Shown here: one piece after another, positions 27,095 to 37,346 of the stretch | How positions within the stretch are numbered: the stretch's first letter is position 1 | Layout of the letters: the number at the start of each line of letters is the position of its first letter | Origin: Acidobacteriota bacterium | Lineage (GTDB): Bacteria > Acidobacteriota > UBA6911 > RPQK01 > DATIPO01 | DNA: 64,000 bases | Direction: 5' to 3' | NCBI GenBank assembly: GCA_035471785.1 | Contig: DATIPQ010000065.1 | Coordinates: 1 to 64,000 of the forward strand | Notes under the pieces: model-generated | Databases searched by the model: none | What the model saw: only the letters and a program-made list of their open reading frames with translations | Told to the model about the DNA's origin: nothing | Made by a program: the position numbers and the translations under genes

Positions 27095-27784
27095 CTAGTT
27101 GGCGGATGCCTGCGTCTGGGCCCTTCGCTTGAGGAAGTAGTCGATCAACTCGGACGAGGAGTTGTCCATCTCCACCACGAACGACTCGATGCGGGAGGTG
27201 AAGTAGTTAAACATCCAAACGGCAGGCACAGCCACGAGGAGGCCGATGGCCGTAGCCACCAGAGCTTCCGAAATACCGCCGGCGACGGCCGCGATACCCA
27301 TGTCCTCGCCCTGGCTCATACCGGCGAAGGCGTTAATGATGCCGATCGTGGTGCCGAAGAGACCCACGAAGGGCGCCGTAGCGCCGATGGTGGCCAAGCC
27401 GCCCAAAGAGCGCTTGAAGTCTTCGATGCCGATGGCCGTGGCGCGCTGCAATGCGCGCTTGGACGCCTCGATGGTTTCGCCCGGAATATCGCCGCCGGAC
27501 TGATGGGCTTGAAATTCTTGCAATCCTGCCGATACGACGCGGGCCAGATGGCTCTTGTCGTACTGGTCGGCCAGTTCGATGGCTTCCTGAACGTTGCCGT
27601 TCTTAAGCGCTTCGGCCACCGCCGGCGCAAATTCGCGAGATTGATTGCGCGCCTTGCGGTAGTAAAGAAGCCGCTCGATCATGACCGAGATCGACCAGAT
27701 CGACATGAGCACCAGGATGATGACCACCGCTCGGGCGATCCATCCCATCTGCTCCCACATGTGCATATAATCCAATCCACCCAT
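27095..27784 (-). CDS. exbB: ExbB/TolQ/MotA family proton channel protein
   Basis: A 229-residue inner-membrane protein. A first helix at about 15-35 (WIARAVVIILVLMSIWSISVMI) is followed by a cytoplasmic loop. Two more helices (about 118-140, GLATIGATAPFVGLFGTTIGIINAF; about 160-185, ISEALVATAIGLLVAVPAVWMFNYF) carry the signature glycines and threonines of the ExbB channel. It forms the motor with ExbD that energises TonB. The tonB gene lies 93 bp upstream on the same strand. Confidence 0.96.
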   Translation of the reverse strand: MGGLDYMHMWEQMGWIARAVVIILVLMSIWSISVMIERLLYYRKARNQSREFAPAVAEALKNGNVQEAIELADQYDKSHLARVVSAGLQEFQAHQSGGDIPGETIEASKRALQRATAIGIEDFKRSLGGLATIGATAPFVGLFGTTIGIINAFAGMSQGEDMGIAAVAGGISEALVATAIGLLVAVPAVWMFNYFTSRIESFVVEMDNSSSELIDYFLKRRAQTQASAN

Positions 27785-27877
27785 ACAGAAAACCTCCCTA
27801 TTGGAATTTTGGTTTCAATTTCTTGCTTCTCTCGCCTGGAAAATCCCTCTCAGTCGGCACAGCCGGGCCTCGGTCCC

Positions 27878-28645
27878 CTATTGAAGCCGGAAATGTACCG
27901 TGATGGTGGCGACGACAGGCACCGGTTCGCCGTTCAACAGAGTAGGCGAATAACGCCACTGCCGCACAGCGTCGATGGCCGCCTGATCCAGCAGAGGATG
28001 GCCGCGCACCACTTGAATGTCGCTTACGCTGCCCGACTCGTCGACCGTGATCTTCAAGAAGACCACGCCTTGCACGCGGGCTCTCTTGGCCAGTTCGGGG
28101 TAGCGCGGTTCGACCTTGCGGATGAGCTTGGACGACAGGACGCTTCCACCGACTTTGAGCGGCTCTTTTCTCTTGGGCGGGGGCGGGGGCGGGGGCGGCG
28201 CCGTGGGCGCGCCTCCAATCACACCGCCGGGAACGCCGCCGGGAACGCCGCCTACGACTCCGCCGGGCACGCCGCCGGGAACACCGGTGCCCAGATTCTG
28301 GAGGCTGGAGAGGGTAGGCAGGTCCTCATCGGGAGCCGGTATGTCTTCCGGGATTTCGGTGGGCGCCATAAACTTGTCGGGGTCCATTCGCACCACTTGC
28401 ACTTCCTTGCGCTGCACCGGTTCGGGCGGAGCAGCCGGGGGCGGAGGCGGGGGGGGAGGAGGAGGTGGCGGAGGTGCCGCCAAGAACGTCAGCAATTCCG
28501 TATCCGGCAGAGCATCATACCAGTAAAGGGGTATGACGATGATCAGTGCCAGGATGATGGTGTGAACGACGAACGAGACCAGGAACGAACTCGAACTTCG
28601 CCCCTCATGAGTCTCCGTTGAGGACTCCAGAAGATTGTCGAACAT
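27878..28645 (-). CDS. tonB: TonB energy-transducing protein
   Basis: A 255-residue protein. Residues about 18-45 (SSFLVSFVVHTIILALIIVIPLYW) form the N-terminal anchor helix. A proline-rich stretch (PPPPPPPPPPPPAAPPEPV, about 60-78) and a GVPGG-repeat linker (about 118-145) span the periplasm, with a second proline run before KRKEPLKVGG. The C-terminal TonB domain is complete: PRYPELAKRARVQGVVFLKITVDE... and the end segment AVRQWRYSPTLLNGEPVPVVATITVHFRL. It should pass energy to outer-membrane receptors with the ExbB/ExbD genes that follow. A sigma-70-like promoter lies upstream. Confidence 0.95.
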   Translation of the reverse strand: MFDNLLESSTETHEGRSSSSFLVSFVVHTIILALIIVIPLYWYDALPDTELLTFLAAPPPPPPPPPPPPPAAPPEPVQRKEVQVVRMDPDKFMAPTEIPEDIPAPDEDLPTLSSLQNLGTGVPGGVPGGVVGGVPGGVPGGVIGGAPTAPPPPPPPPKRKEPLKVGGSVLSSKLIRKVEPRYPELAKRARVQGVVFLKITVDESGSVSDIQVVRGHPLLDQAAIDAVRQWRYSPTLLNGEPVPVVATITVHFRLQ

Positions 28646-28701
28646 TGGATTTCCTCTCCCTTTCTTACGACCCGAAAACGGCCTAAACCGTAGTGGGGCG
28701 C

Positions 28702-28730
28702 ATGTTACTACCCCAACTGAGTCGAGTCAA
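28702..28730 (-). promoter_or_regulatory. Sigma-70-like promoter of tonB
   Basis: On the minus strand TTGACT (28725-28730) and TAACAT (28702-28707) are separated by exactly 17 bp, about 55 bp upstream of the tonB ATG. This is a close match to the consensus and the best candidate for transcription of tonB-exbB-exbD-exbD. Confidence 0.65.
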
Positions 28731-28805
28731 GACAATTGTTTTTCTCTCGGCTGAGGCCTTATCCTCTTTACACTCAAGTGGTTACCGAGTGCAAGCGGGG
28801 GCAGA

Positions 28806-30002
28806 TCAGCCAGCTTTTCTCTTCTCCATCACGGCATCCCACCAAACCACCAGGGGGCTGGCGATGGCCACCGAGGAATAGGTTCCCACCATGACTCCAA
28901 CCACCAGCGCGAAGGAGAAACCGTCCAAGGCCTCTCCTCCCAGCAGATAGAGCGCCAGCGCCGCCATGAAAAACGTGGCCGAGGTGAGAATGGTGCGGTT
29001 GAGGGTCTGATTGATGCTGGTATTGATGATCGAGGTCAAGCTTCGCCGCCGCATCAGGCGACTGTTCTCGCGCACCCGGTCGAAGATGACGATGGTGTCG
29101 TTGAGCGAGTATCCCACCAGGGTCAAGAGGGCCGCGATGACGGTCAGGGAGACTTCTTTGCCGAAGAGGGCGAAAAAGCCCACCGTAATGAAGACGTCGT
29201 GGAAGAGGGCCACGATGGCGGCGATGCCGTAGATCAACTGGAAGCGGAACCAGATGTAGACCAGCATTCCGATGAGAGAGAAGAGTATGGCGTTCTGAGC
29301 CCGCTCTTTCATCTCGTTTCCCACCTTGGGACCCACGCTCTCGCTGCTGATAACGGTGTAGCTGCCCAGGAAAAAGTCCTCCCGCAGGCGGTCGTTCAAC
29401 TCCTGCCCGAACCCCAGCTCCTCGATCTGGGCGAAATCGCTGATCAGGCCGCTGTTGGCGGTGCGCAGGTCGATCATCCGCTGAGCCGCATCGACCGCTC
29501 CCGGAGGGCCCTCCTGGGGTCCGTTGGTGGCCGTCTCGGCCTCGGACTGTTCGTTTTCCAACAGAGCAGGGTCGAGTCCCGTAAAGTACTCGATCAGATC
29601 GGTCCGGGAGGCGTTGTTGAGATCGATGCCCTGGGCGTCCGGGTTGAATTCCTGCTGCAACGCACTCAAGACCAAGTCGGTCTGGCGGCTCAGCTCCAGA
29701 CTCTCGTCCGACCCCTCGGCCAACCCGATGCGGACCTGCACTTGATTGAGAGAGGGTTCGTCGATGCGGCTTACCGCGGCTCCGCTGAAACCCTGCCGGC
29801 CCATGGCCTCGCGGATGCGCTCCAAGGGAGGCTGGTCCTGAAACTTGACCTTGACCAGGATGCCGCCGGTGAAGTCGACGCCGAAGACCAGTTGTCCGCC
29901 GAAGAGGGCAACCGCGCCGGCAGCCACCAGCAGGACCGACACGATGATGAAATACCACTTCATTCCCAGCCAGTTGATTCTTGGATCCTTAACCAGTTCC
30001 AT
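28806..30002 (-). CDS. secF: Protein-export membrane protein SecF
   Basis: A 398-residue integral membrane protein that works with SecD to drive late steps of Sec export. The first helix is at about 16-35 (WYFIIVSVLLVAAGAVALFG), followed by GVDFTGGILVKVKF, the SecF signature. A periplasmic domain of about 190 residues is longer than in E. coli and Glu/Gly-rich in the middle (NEQSEAETATNGPQEGPPG). A five-helix block begins at ILFSLIGMLVYIWFRFQ and contains GYSLNDTIVIFDRVREN. It is 50 bp downstream of secD. Confidence 0.97.
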   Translation of the reverse strand: MELVKDPRINWLGMKWYFIIVSVLLVAAGAVALFGGQLVFGVDFTGGILVKVKFQDQPPLERIREAMGRQGFSGAAVSRIDEPSLNQVQVRIGLAEGSDESLELSRQTDLVLSALQQEFNPDAQGIDLNNASRTDLIEYFTGLDPALLENEQSEAETATNGPQEGPPGAVDAAQRMIDLRTANSGLISDFAQIEELGFGQELNDRLREDFFLGSYTVISSESVGPKVGNEMKERAQNAILFSLIGMLVYIWFRFQLIYGIAAIVALFHDVFITVGFFALFGKEVSLTVIAALLTLVGYSLNDTIVIFDRVRENSRLMRRRSLTSIINTSINQTLNRTILTSATFFMAALALYLLGGEALDGFSFALVVGVMVGTYSSVAIASPLVVWWDAVMEKRKAG

Positions 30003-30052
30003 TTCAATCAGCCCTTTTAATTAGTAACCGGTGACCGGTTGGAGTTCCGTTA

Positions 30053-31636
30053 TTAAATCGAAAGCGCGTCTTGCTCTCGGGCGCGCAGCAATATGCTGAA
30101 GAAGGTGCGGGAGACGAAGACTGCGGTAAAAATATTGGCCAACAATCCGACCGCCAAAGTCACCGCGAATCCTTTCACGGGCCCGGTCCCGAACTGAAAG
30201 AGGAACAGGGCCGCCACCAGAGAGGTCAGGTTGGTGTCGATGATGGTCAAAAAGACGCGTCCGAATCCCGAGTCAACGGCTGAACGGACCGATTTCTTGA
30301 GCCTCAATTCTTCCTTGATGCGCTCGAAGATAAGGATGTTGGCGTCCACGGCCATACCGATGGTCAGGATCATTCCGGCGATGCCGGGCAGAGTCAGGGC
30401 GGCCCGGAAGTAGGCCAGCACGCCCAGCAGAATAAGGAAGTTGATGACCAGGCAGAGGACGGCGTTGACGCCGGAAAAACGGTAGACGACCAGCATCACC
30501 ACCACCACCAGCACCAATCCCAGCAGAGAGGCCTGGATGCCTCGCTCGATCGAGTCCCGGCCCAGCGAGGGGCCGATGGTGCGGGTCTCCAGGATTTGGA
30601 TTTCCGCCGGCAGGGCGCCGCTCTTGAGCGTCACCGCCAAATCGCGGGCCTCTTCCTGGGTATAGCTTCCGGTAATGAGGGCCGTTTCAGTATTGATCTC
30701 CTCGCGGATGCTGGGGGCGGAATAGATCTTGTCGTCCAGGACGATGGCCAGGAAGCCCCCCACATTCTCGCGGGTGGCCCTGGAGAAAAGGGCCACGCCG
30801 TCAGCGTTGAGGGAGAACTGCACTTGCGGCTCCCCGGTGAAATTGTCGGTGACCACGCGGGCGTTCTTGAGATGGGTCCCGGTGATGACCGAAACCTTGC
30901 GCACCACCATGTAGCCGCGCGATCCCTCCTGAGTCGCTTCACGCATGGGAAGGACCTCGTAGTCGGAGGGCATCAGGTCGCCGAATGCCGCCAAGGCGTC
31001 CCTTTCGCTTCCATAGGGGCCACCCAATTCAGGGTGGACCAAGCGAAGCTCCAGCTTTCCGGTACCCGTGATGAGGTCTTTGACGCGTTGCTCGTCGTCC
31101 ACACCCGGCAACTCGATGATGATCTGACGCTTGACGTCCCCGCCGCCATAGACGGTCACCGAGGGCTCGGACACGCCATAGGTGTCGATGCGGCGGTTGA
31201 TGACGGTGCGGGCTTGGGAGACGGCCTGGCGACGAGTGAAGTTCTTGTAGGCTCCCGAAGGCGTCAGGGTGTAGGTGCGCACTCCTCCGCTGCTGCGCAC
31301 CGAGTAGGAGAAGGATGGCGACCAGCGGTCCAGTTCAGCTTCCACCAGGCGGCCTTGGCCGGCTTCGACTCCGCTGACCAGGATGTCGAGACTGCCTTCC
31401 TGGAAGGCCACATCCCCGAAAATGACGTTTTCTTCGCGCAGGGCCGACTCCACCTGGTCGGCGACCTGTCTGACCTCTTCTTGCAGGGCGTCGTCCACCA
31501 TCACCTCAACCACCATGTGGATGCCCCCCTTGAGGTCGAGGCCCAGCTTGATGGTCTCCTCCAGCGGGTAGAAGAGATAGATCGATACCCCAATCACGGC
31601 CACGATCAGTATGATGCGGTTACGCAGGTTGTTCAT
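30053..31636 (-). CDS. secD: Protein-export membrane protein SecD
   Basis: A 527-residue SecD. One N-terminal helix (IILIVAVIGVSIYLFYPL) leads to GLDLKGGIHMVVEV, then the large periplasmic P1 domain with RTVINRRIDTYGVSEPSV and IIIELPGVDDEQRVKDLI. The C-terminal five-helix bundle includes ASLLGLVLVVVVMLVVYRFSG, GMAVDANILIFERIKEEL and the final FFSILLRAREQDA. The set secD-secF downstream of yajC and tgt is the classic bacterial order. Confidence 0.97.
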   Translation of the reverse strand: MNNLRNRIILIVAVIGVSIYLFYPLEETIKLGLDLKGGIHMVVEVMVDDALQEEVRQVADQVESALREENVIFGDVAFQEGSLDILVSGVEAGQGRLVEAELDRWSPSFSYSVRSSGGVRTYTLTPSGAYKNFTRRQAVSQARTVINRRIDTYGVSEPSVTVYGGGDVKRQIIIELPGVDDEQRVKDLITGTGKLELRLVHPELGGPYGSERDALAAFGDLMPSDYEVLPMREATQEGSRGYMVVRKVSVITGTHLKNARVVTDNFTGEPQVQFSLNADGVALFSRATRENVGGFLAIVLDDKIYSAPSIREEINTETALITGSYTQEEARDLAVTLKSGALPAEIQILETRTIGPSLGRDSIERGIQASLLGLVLVVVVMLVVYRFSGVNAVLCLVINFLILLGVLAYFRAALTLPGIAGMILTIGMAVDANILIFERIKEELRLKKSVRSAVDSGFGRVFLTIIDTNLTSLVAALFLFQFGTGPVKGFAVTLAVGLLANIFTAVFVSRTFFSILLRAREQDALSI

Positions 31637-31671
31637 GATTGTTCATCCTGTGGAGGGCAAGCTCGCCGTCC

Positions 31672-31989
31672 TCACGACTCATCCGAGCTATCCCCGGTCT
31701 GTAAGGAAGCCACCGAATTCTTGGCGACCTCCAGCTTCACCTTGTCGCTCACCTTGATGAGCAGGGTGTGCTCGCGCAACCCCGATACGACGCCGTAAAT
31801 GCCTCCCGCGGTAATGATCTTGTCCCCGTTTTTGAGTCCGGCGATCAAGGCTTCGTGATTCTTTTGACGGACTTTCATGGGACGCCAGATCAGCAGGTAG
31901 AAAATGCCCACGATGATCAGCAGCGGCAGGACGGTGTAAAGGGGGCTGGCGGCCGGATTCTGGGCCGAAGCCAATAGTGAATGCAACAT
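31672..31989 (-). CDS. yajC: Preprotein translocase subunit YajC
   Basis: A 105-residue protein with one transmembrane helix at about 18-37 (LYTVLPLLIIVGIFYLLIWRP) and the small cytoplasmic domain KNGDKIITAGGIYGVVSGLREHTLLIKV typical of YajC, the SecDF partner. It lies 51 bp after tgt and 35 bp before secD. Confidence 0.96.
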   Translation of the reverse strand: MLHSLLASAQNPAASPLYTVLPLLIIVGIFYLLIWRPMKVRQKNHEALIAGLKNGDKIITAGGIYGVVSGLREHTLLIKVSDKVKLEVAKNSVASLQTGDSSDES

Positions 31990-32040
31990 GCTCTCCCCGT
32001 CTTTCCCTTTCTCAAGTGAAACAGGGAGTATAGCAAAAAA

Positions 32041-33210
<1,170 letters not shown>

Positions 33211-34176
33211 TTAGAGGTCGACACGGTAAAGGGCGGAGTGGTCGACGCAGTAAAGGTGGCCTCGCTCCAGATCGTAGGCGAAACCCACCAGCATGGGGCC
33301 GCTGAGCAGCAGTCGAGGCTGGCCGCCGGCCATGCTGTAAAGTCCTTTCTGTCCCCGATAGGAAGCCGCCACCAGCAGATTCCCCTCAGGATCGAAGCCG
33401 ATTCCCTGAGGGCGCCCCAGTCCGCGAAAGAGGATTTCCGGCTCTCCTCCGGGAGGCACGCGGTAAAGGCAATCCTGAGTGGCCAATGTGGGTCCCGTGA
33501 CGTAGAGATTGTCTTGCGGATCGAAGGCCAAGTGGTAGGCCGAGACGCTGGGCTCGAGCTGGCAGTAGGCTTCCGCCTCTCCTTGGGGAGAGACGCGGGC
33601 GATGGTCCCGCTGCGGTCACCCACGAACAGATGACCTTTGGAGTCGAAGGCCAGGCCGGTGGCCAGGCCCAGCCCCACGGCGAATTTTTCCACCTGCTTG
33701 TCGAAGGAGGTGGCAAAGACCTCGCCGCTGTGGCGGCTGGATACATAGAGGCGGCCGTCGGGGCCCAGCGCCAGTCCCGTGGGATTGACGATATCGGCCA
33801 AAAAGGGCCGGGTGTCGCCGTCGGGAGTAATCTGAAAGACGCCGAAGGTGACCTCTTCGCCGCGTCCTCCGCTGTAGGTGGTGTAGACGTTGCCATGGCG
33901 GTCCACCACCGGATTGGTCACGGGATGCAATTCATCGTTGAGGACAAGGCCGATCTTCATGCGGGCCCGGGCGGCCAGCTTGGCGCGCACTTCGATTTCG
34001 CCCGAGTCGGCGGGCGGCACGCGAATGGTCACCGCCTCTCTGGAGGCGCCCAGGATATCGGCCTGCAGCCCTCCCACGAAGACGCTCACCGAGGAGGGAT
34101 CGTCCAGACCCTCCATCAGCAGGCGCAGGCGCCCGTTGGGAAGCGCCGTGGAAGGCTGTATCTCTCGTATATCCAT
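33211..34176 (-). CDS. IPT/TIG-like domain plus NHL-type beta-propeller protein
   Basis: A 321-residue protein without a signal peptide. Residues 1-75 look like an Ig-like IPT/TIG domain (PNGRLRLLMEGLDDPSSVSVFVGGL...). From about 90 on, six propeller blades of NHL/SMP-30 type appear: VVDRHGNVYTTYSG, PTGLALGPDGRLYVSSRHSG, ATGLAFDSKGHLFVGDRSG, HLAFDPQDNLYVTGP, GIGFDPEGNLLVAASY and FAYDLERGHLYCVD. Function is unknown; a ligand-binding or lactonase-like role is possible. It is divergent from the universal stress protein gene and 54 bp upstream of tgt. Confidence 0.82.
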   Translation of the reverse strand: MDIREIQPSTALPNGRLRLLMEGLDDPSSVSVFVGGLQADILGASREAVTIRVPPADSGEIEVRAKLAARARMKIGLVLNDELHPVTNPVVDRHGNVYTTYSGGRGEEVTFGVFQITPDGDTRPFLADIVNPTGLALGPDGRLYVSSRHSGEVFATSFDKQVEKFAVGLGLATGLAFDSKGHLFVGDRSGTIARVSPQGEAEAYCQLEPSVSAYHLAFDPQDNLYVTGPTLATQDCLYRVPPGGEPEILFRGLGRPQGIGFDPEGNLLVAASYRGQKGLYSMAGGQPRLLLSGPMLVGFAYDLERGHLYCVDHSALYRVDL

Positions 34177-34319
34177 AGCGGCTCACTATAGCACTTTCGC
34201 GTGCCGACGCCGGAGAAGGGAAAAGGCCGCCAGGATAGGACGAAATCTGGCCCTGCATCGACAAGCCTGACCTCAGGCAGTATCCTTGAGGGGTATTAAG
34301 GACCCTCGAGTCAACGACT

Positions 34320-35153
34320 ATGATCAAGCGCATTCTTGTAGCTCTAGCCGGATCGCAACACTCGGAAAGGAAGATCGAGGAGGCGGTCCGCCTGGCCCGC
34401 CGTCACGACGCCTCTTTGACCGGGGTAACGATAGTGGACATCGACCGCCTCTCGGACACCGGCTCGGTGCCGCTGGGGGCCGGCCACTCGGCCCAGCAAT
34501 TGGCCGAGTTCCGCATCGAAGAGGCCCGCCAGCAGTCGCGCAAGGCGGTGAACGATTTCGTCAAGGCTTGCGAGAAGGCCAAAGTCCGCCATCGGCTCTA
34601 CCGCGAGAACGGCGATCCTTTCGAGTCGCTGATCTCCTACTGGCGCTATCACGACCTGACGATCCTGGGTCTTCGCTCGCTGTGGGAGTTCGGCGTGATC
34701 GACGAGCCTCACGACAGCATCGCCAAGCTCATCGCTCAAGGAGTCCGTCCCGTCCTCACCGTGGACCAACCCTTCAAGAGTCCGGTCAAGGTCCTGGTCG
34801 GCTACAACGGGTCGATGGAATCGGCCAAAGCCATGAAGCGGTTCGTTTCAATGCAGCTTTGGGAAAAGTGCGATTTGCGGGTCGTCTGCTATGACGAGAA
34901 CAAGCCCAGGGAAGAGGCCCGCCAGCTCATTGAAGACGCCCTCGAGTACTGCCGCGAGCATGGCTTGGAGCCGCAAGGCGAAGTCATGGAAGGCGATCCC
35001 ACCAAGGGGCTGCTGGAAGAGGCTAAACGCTTCGACGCCGACATCGTGGTGGCCGGAAACAGCCATCGCCGCCTCATACTGCGCAAAGTCTTCGGAAGCA
35101 CCACCCTGCGCCTCATCGAGCAGTGCGAGAGAGCGCTCTTTCTCACCCAGTAG
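34320..35153 (+). CDS. Universal stress protein with two Usp domains
   Basis: The 277-residue cytoplasmic protein is a tandem UspA fold. The first domain starts MIKRILVALAGSQHSERKIEEAVRLARRHDASLTGVTIVD. The second starts VKVLVGYNGSMESAKAMKRFVSM (about residue 160) and ends DIVVAGNSHRRLILRKVFGSTTLRLIEQCERALFLTQ, with the ATP-binding G-x(2)-G-x(9)-G(S/T) type end seen as GNSHRRLILRKVFGST. The start ATG has no clear ribosome-binding site; a short hairpin (TTGAGGG...CCCTCGA) stands 10 bp before it. Divergent from the NHL-repeat gene. Confidence 0.93.
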   Translation: MIKRILVALAGSQHSERKIEEAVRLARRHDASLTGVTIVDIDRLSDTGSVPLGAGHSAQQLAEFRIEEARQQSRKAVNDFVKACEKAKVRHRLYRENGDPFESLISYWRYHDLTILGLRSLWEFGVIDEPHDSIAKLIAQGVRPVLTVDQPFKSPVKVLVGYNGSMESAKAMKRFVSMQLWEKCDLRVVCYDENKPREEARQLIEDALEYCREHGLEPQGEVMEGDPTKGLLEEAKRFDADIVVAGNSHRRLILRKVFGSTTLRLIEQCERALFLTQ

Positions 35154-35252
35154 ACGGCGCCGCAGACTTTGGTGCCCTTGTCCGAAAGGGGAGGGAGAAT
35201 CCGGTATACTGAGGAAGCGCCCGGGAGTGCCCGATGCGCAATCGGGAGATCT

Positions 35253-35663
35253 ATGAAACTCTACGACATCAAGGCCAAGCGCCATGGCGAGTCCTACGAC
35301 GCCGTTTCGGCCCTCGCCTTGGATGCTGAAGCTGTTTTCGAGGGTTTCGCCAGCGACTTCGACTGGCAGCTCTCAGGCTTGGTTTCCAGCGGCAAGCCGG
35401 GCGACGACCCGCGCGAGCGGATCATTCTCCACGCTGAACTGAATGCGCCCCAGGGAGGTCATCTTTCGGTGGATTTCGTGCGCTACGAAAACAACCGCCT
35501 GGGCGTCGACAACAAGATCGTCATCCGCGCCTTCTCCCCGCGCGGTGAGCTGGCCGCCAGCGTCCTGCGCGGACTCAAGCTGATCAGCATGCAGCCCCCC
35601 AACCGCAGCGTCCTGCTGCGGGGCGAACTGGAGCGGATGGCAGGACACCTTGAATTCGCCTAG
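35253..35663 (+). CDS. Hypothetical protein, 136 residues
   Basis: ATG 35253 is preceded by CGGGAGAT, a good ribosome-binding site, which favours it over the longer frame from 35169. The protein (MKLYDIKAKRHGESYD...) is soluble-looking, with mixed alpha/beta content: LSVDFVRYENNRLGVDNKIVIRAFSPRGELAASVLRGLKLISMQ. I do not recognise the family. It follows the universal stress protein gene by 99 bp. Its TAG stop (35661-35663) is part of the CTAG that begins a repeat element. Confidence 0.7.
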   Translation: MKLYDIKAKRHGESYDAVSALALDAEAVFEGFASDFDWQLSGLVSSGKPGDDPRERIILHAELNAPQGGHLSVDFVRYENNRLGVDNKIVIRAFSPRGELAASVLRGLKLISMQPPNRSVLLRGELERMAGHLEFA

Positions 35664-35764
35664 GCGTAGCGAGCGACCTCATACCGCCGAGGGCAATTGA
35701 GCCTTCACCGCGGTCGCTGAAACTTGACCCGTGTGTGAACTTGTTGGCCACCTAGTGGCCCTAG
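35660..35764 (+). repeat. CTAG-bounded dispersed repeat, copy 2
   Basis: A 105-bp unit that starts CTAGGCGTAGCGAGC and ends with the hairpin GGCCACCTAGTGGCC and CTAG. An inner palindrome ACCGCGGT is flanked by TTC and TGAA. Same length as the copy at 17281 and in tandem with the next copy, with which it shares the CTAG at 35761-35764. Confidence 0.88.
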
Positions 35765-35862
35765 GCGTAGCGAGCCTCATACCGCCGAGAGCAATTGGGC
35801 CTTCACCGCGGTCACTGAAACTTGACACTTGTGTGAACTTGTTGGCCACCTTGTGGCCCTAG
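35761..35862 (+). repeat. CTAG-bounded dispersed repeat, copy 3 (tandem)
   Basis: A 102-bp unit in direct tandem with copy 2. It differs by a few substitutions and small deletions, for example GCGAGCCTC for GCGAGCGACCTC and hairpin GGCCACCTTGTGGCC. Its final CTAG (35859-35862) supplies the stop codon of the AAA+ ATPase gene read from the other strand. Confidence 0.88.
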
Positions 35863-37346
35863 GCGGCACTGACGAAACGGCTGCGGGCGGTATTCCTCAG
35901 ACGCTCGATATCTTCGCGCCGAGACACCGACAGCGGTACGGTTTCGGAGATTTCCTCGAGGATGAGCTGTGTGCACAGGGAGCGGCTTTCGTGCAAAGAA
36001 CGGTAGGCGGCGCCGATGACGGCCTGCTCGATTTCAGCTCCGCTGAAGCCGTCGCAGGCGCGCGCCAGCTCATCCAGGTCGAAGGAGTCGGGATCTTGGT
36101 TTCGCAGGCGCAGGTGGATCCGGAAAATGGAGCGGCGGTCGCTCAGGCCGGGCAGATCGACGAAGAAGATCTCGTCAAAGCGTCCCTTACGCATCAGCTC
36201 CGGCGGAAGTCCGCTCAAGTCGTTGGCGGTGGCCACCACGAAGACTTCTCCCTTCTTCTCCTGCAACCAGGTCAGGAAGGCCCCTAGCAGACGCCGGCTC
36301 AAGCCGCCGTCCTGATCGGAGGAGCCGGCCGATCCCAGTCCCTTTTCGATCTCGTCGATCCACATGACGGCGGGGGCCATCGACTCGGCCATGGCAACGG
36401 CGCGGCGGAAGTTCTTCTCCGATTCGCCCACATACTTGTCGTAGAGGCTGCCCGCGTCCAGTTTGAGCAAGGGCATTCTCCAGCGCCGCGCGATGACCTT
36501 GGCCGCCAGCGATTTCCCGCAGCCCTGCACCCCTACGATGAGAATTCCCCGCGGAGCCCTCAAGTTCAACTCCCGGGCTTTGCTGGAAAAGCCGATTTCG
36601 GCGCGCTGCAGCCATTCTTGCAGATTGGCGAATCCGCCCAACTCCGACTGGTTGTCCTCGGCGGGAAAGAACTCCAGCACGCCTCCGTCGCTGATCATCT
36701 GGGCCTTGCGCTCCAGAACTCTGTTGATGTCGCTGCCGTTCAGGCGGCCGTCCTCCATAACGGCGAAGGCGACAGCCTGGCGGGCCTGGTTGAGGGTCAT
36801 CCCGCGCAGCGCCGAGATCAGTTGATGCAAATCTCCCGGCTGCAGATCGACCTGGAAGGGCTGCTTGCGGCGCAAGGAAGCCAGAGCCGTCTGCATGACC
36901 TCCTTGAGTTCCTCTCGGCCCGGCAGGCTGAGCCGGTAGAAGGCGGCCTTGTGTCCGATTCCGGCGGGAAGCTCGATGTCGGCTCCCGTTAACACCAGGG
37001 CCGAACGGGTGCTGGAAAACTTCTGACACAGCTCGCGGAACTGCCGGGCGACCGGCGGGCTGGAGAGGTGAGAAGCCAGGTCCTTGAGCAGATAAACGCC
37101 CTCGATGGTCAAACTTTCCAGATGACGCAGCATGACCTGGGGATCGTTGGTGCCGTGGATCATGCCCCCTTTGGGCGGGCGGCGCAGCCCCCGCGTGACG
37201 GTCCACTCGAAGAAGGGCAATCCCATCGCCGCGGCCGTTTCGCGCAGGAGTTGTTGAGCCCGTTCCTCCTCCAGCGTCTCCATAACGATCACGGGATGAT
37301 AGGAGGCGATCAAGGTGCGCAAATCATGACTGGCGGAAACTCGCAT
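35859..37346 (-). CDS. Ycf46-like AAA+ ATPase
   Basis: A 495-residue protein. The N-terminal 220 residues ([40 protein letters not shown]) are typical of the Ycf46-like branch of AAA ATPases. The AAA module then has Walker A GVQGCGKS at 272-279, Walker [12 protein letters not shown], sensor-1 [23 protein letters not shown], with arginine-finger-type residues, and sensor-2 [13 protein letters not shown]. The cellular role of this family is poorly known. The reading frame ends SRFVSAA at a TAG contributed by a repeat element. Confidence 0.9.
   Translation of the reverse strand: MRVSASHDLRTLIASYHPVIVMETLEEERAQQLLRETAAAMGLPFFEWTVTRGLRRPPKGGMIHGTNDPQVMLRHLESLTIEGVYLLKDLASHLSSPPVARQFRELCQKFSSTRSALVLTGADIELPAGIGHKAAFYRLSLPGREELKEVMQTALASLRRKQPFQVDLQPGDLHQLISALRGMTLNQARQAVAFAVMEDGRLNGSDINRVLERKAQMISDGGVLEFFPAEDNQSELGGFANLQEWLQRAEIGFSSKARELNLRAPRGILIVGVQGCGKSLAAKVIARRWRMPLLKLDAGSLYDKYVGESEKNFRRAVAMAESMAPAVMWIDEIEKGLGSAGSSDQDGGLSRRLLGAFLTWLQEKKGEVFVVATANDLSGLPPELMRKGRFDEIFFVDLPGLSDRRSIFRIHLRLRNQDPDSFDLDELARACDGFSGAEIEQAVIGAAYRSLHESRSLCTQLILEEISETVPLSVSRREDIERLRNTARSRFVSAA

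Noticed and set aside
28180-28300. GC-rich short repeats in tonB considered as a CRISPR or tandem-repeat array
   Set aside because: They are codon repeats for the GVPGG linker and proline runs, inside a normal TonB protein.
28772-28793. Inverted repeat CACTC...GAGTG after secF, considered as a CIRCE or terminator
   Set aside because: Arms are only 5 bp, there is no T run, and the spacing and flanks do not fit CIRCE.
28774-29958. A second minus-strand frame of 394 codons inside secF
   Set aside because: It is secF read in another frame; the real frame has full SecF motifs.
35200-35215. GGTATACTG as a -10 box for the hypothetical gene at 35253
   Set aside because: The only -35-like hexamer (TTGTCC) is 21 bp away, too far to claim a promoter.
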